Origin: Deltaproteobacteria bacterium
GTDB lineage: Bacteria > Desulfobacterota > DSM-4660 > Desulfatiglandales > B25-G16
Reading direction: 5' to 3'
Length of the DNA: 9,131 nt
Assembly: GCA_003646935.1 (NCBI GenBank)
Contig: QMLW01000045.1
Coordinates: 1 to 9,131, forward strand
Under the pieces are notes generated by a model. The model was given only the letters and a program-made list of their open reading frames with translations, did not search any database and was not told where the DNA came from. Of the stretch, positions 1 to 5,606 are shown piece after piece. Position numbers and translations under genes: made by a program. Each line of letters opens with the position of its first letter. The first letter of the stretch is position 1.

Positions 1-71
1 ATCCGGTCTCCGAGAAAGAAAAAATCTAGAGTGATTATCTCACCCTTCGAATTCTTCATTTAGATTTTCCT

Positions 72-430
72 CTACCGTACTCCTTTTTTTCGCGGAATGT
101 CCTCTTCTTGCTGTATGGAGTACCAAGGCCCATGCTTCACCTTCAAGTCCTTGGCACCTCTTTTGCTTCTTCATCGTAAGCGTTGTAAGCCGAAGCCCCG
201 AGTTTCCTCCAGGAATTAACCGAGCCGGTAAGCGTGGCGATTTCCTCGTTTACCCCCACACCGATGAAATGTGCATCAACGCTCTCCTCCTCTATCAACT
301 CAGCCTACCTCCCACGTTATGGTGTTATCGTTGACCTCAATTGCCTGGAGAGCGCAAGGCAACAGTGCAATGCGGAACATCCTTTCTGTGGTAATGAACG
401 ACCTAAAAAACCGCTGTTCGCTGCTCGTAC
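72..430 (-). pseudogene. Remnant of a BON-domain (OsmY-like) protein
   Basis: Read leftward, minus-strand codons from about 300 to 155 give a good BON domain: SVDAHFIGVGV, then EIATLTGSVNSW, then NAYDEEAKEV, matching the family pattern of I-x-V-x-V, (V/A)TLTG-x-V-x-S and a helix ending near a conserved V. The frame stops at 143-145. The expected continuation, DLKVKHGPW, is found one frame over from 149 leftward and runs to a stop at 72-74. To the right, about 300-380, another frame gives IALLPCALQAIEVND, which resembles the end of a preceding BON domain. At least two frame changes and no start codon make this a decayed gene. BON proteins are usually periplasmic or envelope-associated and often osmotically induced. 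It lies on the same strand as the trehalose operon. The right boundary is uncertain. Confidence 0.6.
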
Positions 431-467
431 AATATATTGGATATGAAATCTTGTTACAGATGGAACC

Positions 468-650
468 GTGAGATCGGATTCCGTTGACAACGTAGTGGGA
501 ATTTACCTGGAGGACGGAAGCGTGAATTGCGAAAACTGCATGAGCGAGGAGGATTGGAAAAACCTGACGCTTAAACAGATCATCACCAAAGAGGAGTTCA
601 GGGAAGATGATGAGTGTATCTATTGTGATTGCTGCGAGGAGAGGTTGTAG
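468..650 (+). CDS. Small zinc-ribbon-like protein, 60 aa, function unknown
   Basis: This small acidic protein has two cysteine pairs, C21-x2-C24 and C53-x2-C56, plus C50 and C55, separated by about 28 residues rich in Glu, Asp and Lys. The core VGIYLEDGSVNCENC followed by an acidic helix and a C-terminal CDCCEERL looks like a single zinc-binding knuckle fold. I recognise the general type but not a named family. The only available start in this frame is GTG at 468. Its ribosome site is weak (GGA at 462-464, very close), so the true start could be the GTG at 495. It is convergent with treT, whose stop is 76 nt away. It might instead be chance, but composition and cysteine spacing argue for a real gene. 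Confidence 0.5.
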   Translation: MRSDSVDNVVGIYLEDGSVNCENCMSEEDWKNLTLKQIITKEEFREDDECIYCDCCEERL

Positions 651-726
651 GCAAACTTGGGGTAACCTCAATCAAGTTGCTCTCTTGACATGCCTCGAAC
701 GGTTAATCCACTGTTTATGGTGGGGA
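651..726. other. Convergent intergenic gap with overlapping weak inverted repeats
   Basis: This short gap lies between the 3' ends of the zinc-ribbon ORF and treT. It carries two overlapping imperfect inverted repeats: GAGGTT at 641-646 against AACCTC at 664-669, and GCAAACTTG at 651-659 against CAAGTTGC at 673-680 with one bulged base. CCAC/GTGG arms at 708-723 form a third weak hairpin. None is followed by a clear T-run on either strand, so I cannot call an intrinsic terminator, although a gap between converging genes is where one would be expected. Confidence 0.35.
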
Positions 727-1944
727 CTACCGTGCCAAGTCGGCCAGAAGATCCAGGTAATCTATGAGGAGCCTCGTAATGAGGAACTTGCTTTTCACGT
801 GCTCATGGCCCTTTCTGCCCATCTCCACTGCCAGAGCAGGTTCCTTCAGAACTGTGATGATCTTGTCCGCAAACCCCTGGGTATCTTCAAAATCCAACAG
901 GAAGCCATTTTCTCCATCCTTTATCTGAAGCGGAATACCGCCTATATTTGAAGCCACCACCGGGGTTCCCTTCCACAGTGCCTCGGTGACCACCAGCCCG
1001 AAGCCCTCCTTTGAGGACTTTTGAACGATAACCGAGGACTTCCGCTGGAGGGCATTGATGAATATGAAGTTGGAGGCCGCGGGGTCGGTAACCAACACGA
1101 CATCGCCGTTTTCAATGAGCTTTTGTGCCTCTTTCTCCGTCCTCGCGTACATCCTGATTCCCTCGGGATCATCGGTAGCCAAATTGCCGCATAAGACCAA
1201 CCTGCAATCGATCTTCTCCTTCACCAGCTTGAACACCTTTATCACCCCGCCCGGATCTTTCCATTTGTCGAACCTCGATATCTGAGTTATGAGCGGCTTG
1301 TCCGTGCTGATACCGTACTTCTTGAGATACTTGGCGATATCGCCTTCAGGGATATCCATATTCTTCGACGAGAGGGGATCAATGGCGGGATAGATAATGA
1401 CCTGGTCCACGGGGAGGTCCTTCTTTAGGTAGTTTTTGTTTGAGACAATTACCACGTCATACCTGAGCATGAAGCTACTCAGAAACTCCCATAGTTTTTC
1501 ATTGGGATTGGATAAATCCACATGGCATCTCCATATCCATGGTTGCCTCTTTTTGTAGAACTTTATGAGGGGAAGCGGCTGGGGATCATGAATGATGACG
1601 CAATCATGGTCGATATGGGTGTAGGTGGCGAAGTCCCCGTTTGCCTGGTAGTAGAGGCGCTTCTTTTGCTCCGTAAAATGGATGGATTCCCCCTGAAGCG
1701 CGTTGTGAAACTTCTTGGTTATCTCGAAGAAGTCGGGGAACCCATGCAGTGTCCTCCATCCCGTATCGATGCCTATATCGTTCATGAGCGGCACGAGGTT
1801 GTTCAGGATCTCCGCTACCCCGCCACCCTGGTAGGTGGAGTTGATATGGACGATATGTTTTCCGTAAAGGGCCCTTGCCTTTCTGGCTATCTCGCCTATT
1901 ACCTTGTCACCGACAATCCGCCTGTAGTCCTCCAAACCATGCAT
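727..1944 (-). CDS. treT: Trehalose glycosyltransferring synthase (TreT), GT4 family
   Basis: This 405-aa protein matches the TreT class of GT-B glycosyltransferases, which join an NDP-glucose donor and free glucose to make trehalose, reversibly, in the cytoplasm. Visible landmarks are LEDYRRIVGD (4-13), the Gly-rich loop STYQGGGVAEIL (36-47) with NNLVPLMNDIGID after it, HDPQPLPLI (119-127), WIWRCHVDLSNPN (136-148), ISRFDKWK (222-229) and the GT4 E-x7-E donor-site motif E313-GFGLVVT-E321 followed by GGIPLQI. The length is normal for the family and no signal peptide is seen. The start at 1944 is set by AAGGAGG (minus strand, 1960-1954), nine bases upstream, which overlaps the stop codon of the upstream otsAB gene. 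The two genes should be co-transcribed. Sequence alone does not show whether it runs towards synthesis or breakdown here, nor its nucleotide preference. Confidence 0.9.
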   Translation of the reverse strand: MHGLEDYRRIVGDKVIGEIARKARALYGKHIVHINSTYQGGGVAEILNNLVPLMNDIGIDTGWRTLHGFPDFFEITKKFHNALQGESIHFTEQKKRLYYQANGDFATYTHIDHDCVIIHDPQPLPLIKFYKKRQPWIWRCHVDLSNPNEKLWEFLSSFMLRYDVVIVSNKNYLKKDLPVDQVIIYPAIDPLSSKNMDIPEGDIAKYLKKYGISTDKPLITQISRFDKWKDPGGVIKVFKLVKEKIDCRLVLCGNLATDDPEGIRMYARTEKEAQKLIENGDVVLVTDPAASNFIFINALQRKSSVIVQKSSKEGFGLVVTEALWKGTPVVASNIGGIPLQIKDGENGFLLDFEDTQGFADKIITVLKEPALAVEMGRKGHEHVKSKFLITRLLIDYLDLLADLAR

Positions 1945-1952
1945 TTTCGTAG

Positions 1953-1961
1953 ACCTCCTTA
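1953..1961 (-). promoter_or_regulatory. treT ribosome binding site overlapping the otsAB stop
   Basis: On the minus strand the TAA stop of otsAB (1961-1959) is also the first bases of TAAGGAGGT, a near-perfect Shine-Dalgarno sequence. It sits nine bases before the treT ATG at 1944-1942. The arrangement suggests translational coupling in a single transcript. Confidence 0.8.
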
Positions 1962-4133
1962 GACCAATTCACCTAAAAGAAGCAGTACGTCTTCATGGGA
2001 CTTCAGATTGAATCCTGCAAGAGAGGAGCTGAGGCCTACCTTGAGGGAATAGGCCCCTTCCGGAATAACCTCGAACATATCCTCGTCCGTTCGGTCATCC
2101 CCTGCCGCCATGATAAAGCCCCATTGTTCCTTGGCAATCCAACGAAGTGCCGCCCGTCCCTTGTTTATACCGCTATTCTTTATCTCAACCACCTTGCTTC
2201 CCTCCAGTATCTGAAGATTGAGATTCGCCGTGAGGGTAACGAGCTCGTCTATCAACTCCCTCACCCGTATCGCGCTCAACTCAGGGCTCGCCTTTCGGTA
2301 GTGCCACACGAGGGAGAAACCCTTCTCCTCGATAAATGCCCCCGGTGTTCTGTCCATGTAGAGCTCGAGGATGGGGCGGATCTCCTGCTTCCAGTCCTCT
2401 GTGAGGGGCTCTATTATCTCCCAGTCCTTCTCCTTGATCCACACCCCATGTTCAGCGACCAGGCCTATGCCCAACGTGCCGAACCACGCCTCCAGGGTCT
2501 CCTTGGTCCTGCCGCTGAGGAGTACCACCTCATTCTTGGGATGCGCAGCCAGGCCTTCGAGTAATCCGATGAGCTCGTCCCCGGGCTGCGCCTCTTCGGG
2601 TTTGCCGAAAAAGGGGATCAGGGTTCCGTCGTAATCTAAAAGCAGAAGCCTCTTGGATGCACGAGCGTACTCGCGCACCAGCTTCTCCCTCATCTCGGTG
2701 CTCAGCAGTCTCGCGTGCATGTCCTCCTGACGCTTTTTCATCTGAACCAGTTTCTCCTTGAACTCCTTTGCCCAGCGTACCACGTCGTATCGCTGAAGGC
2801 GTTCCTGCATTGGCCTGTTGCGCTCAATCTGTTCTTCTTCGGGCATCGTTAACGCCTTCTCCAGTGCAGCCGCAACCTCATCCCTGTTGTTGGGATTAAC
2901 GATGATCGCCTCTCCCAACTCCTTTGCGGCACCGGTCATCTCGCTGAGCACTAAAACCCCCCGGCCGTCGCTCTTGGTGCTGATGTATTCCTTTGCAATG
3001 AGGTTCATGCCGTCTCTCAGGGGTGTGACGAGGCATACATCGGCAATATTGTAGAGAGCAGAGAGGGCGTGGAAGGGCAGGGAGCGGTAGAGATACCAGA
3101 TGGGAGACCAGCCAATAGTACCATGTGTTCCGTTAATCCGGCCCACGAACTCATCGACGTGTCTCTTGAGCAGCTTGTAGTGCTGCACCTGGGTTCTGGA
3201 GGGCACTGAGACCAGGATGAGGATGACCTTCTCCCTGTAAGCGGGATTTCTCTCTAAAAAGGCATTAAAGACCTCCAAACGATTGGGAATCCCCTTGGTA
3301 TAGTCCAAACGGTCTACTGAGAGCACTAGTTTGCACTCCGGGAGCTTCTTATGGAACTTGCTCATCTCCTTTTGCACCTGGGGATCTTGAATGGAGCTCG
3401 AAAAGCGTTCATAGGCTATCCCCATGGGAAAGGTATCCACCCGAATTATGCGATCATCCACATGTATCTCCCCCAGGTGGTTCTCATAGCCCAGGAGGCG
3501 ATGCACACTGCTGAGGAAATGCCGGGTGTAGTCATCGGTGTGAAACCCGATAAGATCCGCTCCTAAGAGCCCCTCCAGGATTTCCTCTCGCCACGGGAGC
3601 AGGCGGAATATCTCAAACGAGGGGAAGGGGATATGATTGAAAAACCCGATTGCCACCTCGGGCAGCATTTCCCTTACTATGTTGGGGACCAGCATGAGAT
3701 GATAGTCATGAATCCAGATGATATCGTCTTTTTGGGCGATCCGAGAGATCACCTCGCTAAAGCGCCGGTTTACCTGTTTATACGCATCCCAGAGGCCCTT
3801 GTCGTGGACTACATACTGGGTGAAGTAGTGGAAAAGCGGCCAAAGGGTCTTGTTGCTAAAGCCAAGGTAGTACCTGTCCACGTCGTTTTGCGAGAGAAAC
3901 ACGGGATAGCAGTTAAACTGGGACAGTAATTTGGCCTGAATACCGCGCCTTTCCTCTTTGGTGATCTTCTCCGCGGTAATTCCGGGCCACCCGATCCACA
4001 GGCAGTCGTATGATTTATAGAATGAGGCCAACCCAGTGGCCAGTCCCCCTGGACTCTGACTGAATTGCAGGGCATTTTTCCTCTTCTCAACGGTAACGGG
4101 CAACCGGTTTGATACGATCAATAGCCTGTCCAT
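1959..4133 (-). CDS. otsAB: Bifunctional trehalose-6-phosphate synthase/phosphatase (OtsA-OtsB fusion)
   Basis: This 724-aa cytoplasmic protein makes trehalose in two steps. The N-terminal GT20 synthase domain (about 1-465) joins UDP-glucose and glucose-6-phosphate; the C-terminal HAD phosphatase domain (about 490-724) removes the phosphate. Synthase landmarks are SNRLPV (8-13), PGGLATGL (28-35), DRYYLGFSNKTLWP (86-99), WIHDYHLMLVP (140-150), VDRLDYTKG (273-281, with R275 and K280) and TPLRDGMNLIAKEY (370-383, with D374 and E382). Phosphatase landmarks are the HAD nucleophile motif LLDYDGTL (498-505, D500 and D502), LLSGR (538-542), KVVEIKNSGINKG (647-659) and GDDRTDEDMF (678-687). All key residues look intact in both halves. 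The domains are separate OtsA and OtsB in enterobacteria, while such fusions occur in many other bacteria and in eukaryotes. The ATG at 4133 is preceded by a G-run (4148-4143 on the minus strand) as a weak ribosome site. It is first in the operon with treT. Confidence 0.93.
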   Translation of the reverse strand: MDRLLIVSNRLPVTVEKRKNALQFSQSPGGLATGLASFYKSYDCLWIGWPGITAEKITKEERRGIQAKLLSQFNCYPVFLSQNDVDRYYLGFSNKTLWPLFHYFTQYVVHDKGLWDAYKQVNRRFSEVISRIAQKDDIIWIHDYHLMLVPNIVREMLPEVAIGFFNHIPFPSFEIFRLLPWREEILEGLLGADLIGFHTDDYTRHFLSSVHRLLGYENHLGEIHVDDRIIRVDTFPMGIAYERFSSSIQDPQVQKEMSKFHKKLPECKLVLSVDRLDYTKGIPNRLEVFNAFLERNPAYREKVILILVSVPSRTQVQHYKLLKRHVDEFVGRINGTHGTIGWSPIWYLYRSLPFHALSALYNIADVCLVTPLRDGMNLIAKEYISTKSDGRGVLVLSEMTGAAKELGEAIIVNPNNRDEVAAALEKALTMPEEEQIERNRPMQERLQRYDVVRWAKEFKEKLVQMKKRQEDMHARLLSTEMREKLVREYARASKRLLLLDYDGTLIPFFGKPEEAQPGDELIGLLEGLAAHPKNEVVLLSGRTKETLEAWFGTLGIGLVAEHGVWIKEKDWEIIEPLTEDWKQEIRPILELYMDRTPGAFIEEKGFSLVWHYRKASPELSAIRVRELIDELVTLTANLNLQILEGSKVVEIKNSGINKGRAALRWIAKEQWGFIMAAGDDRTDEDMFEVIPEGAYSLKVGLSSSLAGFNLKSHEDVLLLLGELV

Positions 4134-4617
4134 GCGTTTTTACCCCCCGTGGAATCGCCCTCTAAGGCTTAGCGTGCATCAAGGAAAGGTTGGATGTCAA
4201 AGTTTAGCTTTCAAGGAGGAAAACATTGAATAAACATGACTTATAGTACGCACTCTAACAAAATTTCTGTCAAGAAGCCAGTAACTTCTCAATAAGTTCG
4301 GGTATCGAGTTATGAAGACAGGGCTTTCCCTTGAGGTAAAATGATAATACCTGGAGTAAATTTCTTCTCAAAAAAAAGAATATATTGATCATCAGGGTGA
4401 GTTTGCATGATGAACAATGAGATCGGCTAAAGGAGTTCAAGAAAATTGATTCATTTCAACCATGCCAATCTATTGAAGATTTCGTGTGCCAACCAAAACC
4501 GAAATCTCGATAGGGGGAGAATGGAACCCCCATAAACATGACTTTGCGATTCATACTTTCATCCCAGTCGAACTTTTAGTACATGACAACACCCAAAGTG
4601 GGTGGTGATAATAGTGC
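4134..4617. other. Long AT-richer intergenic region without a recognisable gene
   Basis: This 484-nt divergent region lies between otsAB and the leader of the RRM gene and is visibly more AT-rich than its flanks. Six-frame reading gives only short frames. A plus-strand stretch near 4420-4510 (RLKEFKKIDSF and onward) and a minus-strand stretch near 4550-4460 (MNRKVMFMGVPFSPYRDFGF) look mildly protein-like but match no family I know. There is a hairpin GGGGG/CCCCC (4513-4517 with 4527-4531) and another CACCC/GGGTG (4590-4594 with 4600-4604) just upstream of the plus-strand promoter, where it could serve as a regulator site. A good Shine-Dalgarno at 4213-4219 is followed only by a six-codon frame starting with TTG at 4226. 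Confidence 0.4.
4243..4273 (-). promoter_or_regulatory. Possible promoter of the otsAB-treT operon
   Basis: On the minus strand a perfect -35 TTGACA (4273-4268) is followed after 19 bases by TACTAT (4248-4243). This would start a transcript with a leader of roughly 100 nt before otsAB. A second TTGACA at 4200-4195 has no convincing -10. The 19-base spacer is longer than ideal, so the call is tentative. A general-stress sigma promoter could also be involved, but I see no clear motif for one. Confidence 0.4.
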
Positions 4618-4647
4618 TTGCTTTTATGTGAAAGCTGGTTATATAAT
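4618..4647 (+). promoter_or_regulatory. Sigma70-like promoter ahead of the RRM gene leader
   Basis: TTGCTT (4618-4623) and a consensus TATAAT (4642-4647) are 18 bases apart. Transcription would start near 4654. The only elements directly downstream are the hairpin terminator at 4684-4726 and, after it, the RRM gene at 4882. The CACCC/GGGTG inverted repeat at 4590-4604 lies immediately upstream of the -35. Confidence 0.6.
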
Positions 4648-4653
4648 GAATTA

Positions 4654-4726
4654 GTTGCATAGAGCCTTTTTGGCATCGAGATGAAAACCCGTAAAGAACT
4701 CTAGACAACTTCTTTACGGGTTTTTT
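4654..4726 (+). ncRNA. Putative short leader or small RNA ending in an intrinsic terminator
   Basis: A transcript from the promoter at 4618-4647 would run only about 73 nt before meeting the strong terminator hairpin. It contains a tiny frame, ATG at 4681 to TAG at 4702-4704, coding MKTRKEL, which overlaps the 5' arm of the hairpin. It has only a poor ribosome site (CGAG). It could be an attenuation leader for the RRM gene, a free-standing small RNA, or what is left of a lost gene. No known RNA family was recognised. Confidence 0.35.
4684..4726 (+). terminator. Strong intrinsic terminator or attenuator
   Basis: A perfect 15-bp stem joins 4684-4698 (AAAACCCGTAAAGAA) to 4710-4724, with an 11-nt loop (4699-4709) and a run of six T (4721-4726). 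The T-run is on the plus strand, so it acts on rightward transcription coming from the promoter at 4618-4647. It lies 155 nt before the RRM gene, so transcription of that gene needs either read-through or a second promoter in 4727-4860, where I see no good one. Confidence 0.85.
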
Positions 4727-4777
4727 ATTAACGCCGTACAAACCTAATTTCCAGAGGAGCTCAGAGAGGAGGATCGA

Positions 4778-4849
4778 GTGAACGGGATTATGCGCCAGCG
4801 CATTAAGGCAGGAGGGCTCTGCTTTGGCCCCGGTAAACGCTATCGATAG
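4778..4849 (+). CDS. Possible 23-codon upstream ORF in the RRM gene leader
   Basis: A GTG at 4778 is preceded by a strong Shine-Dalgarno (GAGAGGAGG, 4764-4772) five bases away and opens a 23-codon frame ending at TAG 4847-4849. The peptide is very basic with a C-terminal GGLCFGPGKRYR. It ends 32 bases before the RRM start. The ribosome site is as good as that of a real gene, so it may be a translated upstream peptide that couples to or regulates the RRM gene. It could equally be the tail of an eroded gene. No family was recognised. Confidence 0.35.
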   Translation: MNGIMRQRIKAGGLCFGPGKRYR

Positions 4850-4867
4850 GTAGTGTATGAACTCGGA

Positions 4868-4876
4868 TAAGGAGGT
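4868..4876 (+). promoter_or_regulatory. Ribosome binding site of the RRM gene
   Basis: TAAGGAGGT is a full-length Shine-Dalgarno match ending five bases before the ATG at 4882. It fixes that start and predicts high translation of the RRM protein. Confidence 0.8.
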
Positions 4877-4881
4877 GGAGC

Positions 4882-5196
4882 ATGAATATTTATGTGGGAA
4901 ATCTATCCTTTGAGGTGACAGCAGAAGATCTTCGCCAGACCTTTGAGGCCTATGGCGAAGTGGCCTCTGCAAATGTTATTAGAGATAAATACAGCGGTCA
5001 ATCGCGAGGTTTTGGGTTTGTGGAAATGCCCAATGACGATGAAGGGCAACCGGCGATTAAGAACCTCAACGGCAAGGAACTATCCGGCCGGCAGATAAAG
5101 GTGAGCGAGGCGCGTCCTCGCGCGGACCGGGGAGGACCCGGAAGACGCGGTGGCGGCAGAGGGCAGTCGGGTTTTGGCGGCAGAAGGCGATACTGA
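4882..5196 (+). CDS. Glycine/arginine-tailed RRM RNA-binding protein
   Basis: This 104-aa cytoplasmic protein has a single RNA recognition motif (1-77) and a basic Gly/Arg tail (79-104). RNP2 is IYVGNL (3-8) and RNP1 is RGFGFVEM (42-49), with the aromatic residues for stacking RNA bases all present (Y4, F44, F46). LNGKELSGRQIKVSEARPR closes the domain in the usual way. The tail, with RGG-like repeats, resembles the short bacterial and cyanobacterial Rbp proteins, many of which are cold-induced and act as RNA chaperones. The next functional gene on the strand is a DEAD-box helicase, and the pair fits RNA structure remodelling. Expression may depend on the terminator at 4684-4726 and the upstream small ORF. 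No promoter is seen between that terminator and the gene. Confidence 0.92.
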   Translation: MNIYVGNLSFEVTAEDLRQTFEAYGEVASANVIRDKYSGQSRGFGFVEMPNDDEGQPAIKNLNGKELSGRQIKVSEARPRADRGGPGRRGGGRGQSGFGGRRRY

Positions 5197-5591
5197 TCCG
5201 GCTGTGTCTACGTCGCTGGGCCGGACAACAAAGAAAGGTAAAAATCATACAGAGGAAAAGGCACGGGAAGAGTCTCGGGCCGTGGTCCAACGGTTCAGTC
5301 CGTCCACAATGAAATAATCGTGTGCGGGCTATAGGAAAGAAGTCGTGGTTCAGGTTTTCCCTCCCGAAGACAAGAGACGCCTGTGTATGGAATGCTTTAG
5401 AGAACGGAGAGCTCCTCCATGATCCGAGGGGCCATCCTTCCCTATGCGAGAAAGAGGGGTTCCATACCGAGTCCTCCAATCCATTCCCACCTGCTGTTAT
5501 CACTGCCTGCCCGCAAGTCGCGTGAAATCATGGATCTCATTGGTTTGGCGTAAAAAAGAAAGGAATAACTCCGTTCCTTATAGACCGAGTT
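5197..5591 (+). other. Intergenic region between RRM and helicase genes, holding a decayed ORF
   Basis: In this 395-nt gap, one frame stays open from before 5197 to a TAA at 5315-5317, with a Lys/Glu/Arg-rich translation (EEKAREESRAVVQRF) and no start with a ribosome site. It then resumes as the zinc-ribbon remnant at 5309-5422. From 5423 to 5591 I find no coding sequence, no clear hairpin terminator and only a poor promoter candidate (TTGGTT at 5540-5545 with no good -10). Confidence 0.45.
5309..5422 (+). pseudogene. Degenerate CxxC-x17-CxxC zinc-ribbon protein
   Basis: The frame starting at ATG 5309 reads M-K-stop, then SCAGYRKEVVVQVFPPED and KRRLCMECFRERRAPP, ending at TGA 5420-5422. This has the layout of the small bacterial zinc-ribbon family with CxxC, exactly 17 residues, then CxxC followed by Phe. 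Here the second cysteine codon is TAT (Tyr, 5330-5332), one base from TGT, and exactly 17 codons (5333-5383) separate it from C-M-E-C. A TAA (5315-5317) interrupts the frame two codons after ATG. Two single-base changes would restore a 37-residue intact ribbon. It is therefore probably a dead gene, or one affected by sequence error. No Shine-Dalgarno precedes the ATG. Confidence 0.5.
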
Positions 5592-5606
5592 GTGAAAGGA
5601 TTCACC

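Noticed and set aside
300..671. 123-codon minus-strand frame opposite the zinc-ribbon ORF
   Set aside because: Its first two thirds are antisense to the better supported zinc-ribbon frame and have no family features; only its last 25 residues fit the BON remnant, which continues in other frames.
4230..4544. 13-bp direct repeat ATAAACATGACTT at 4230-4242 and 4532-4544, as possible target-site or element ends
   Set aside because: A 13-bp AT-rich match is expected about once by chance in 9 kb, and no transposase or terminal inverted repeats lie between the copies.
5204..5317. 37-codon frame after the RRM gene starting at GTG 5204
   Set aside because: No ribosome site, low-complexity charged translation, no recognised family; treated as part of the decayed region.
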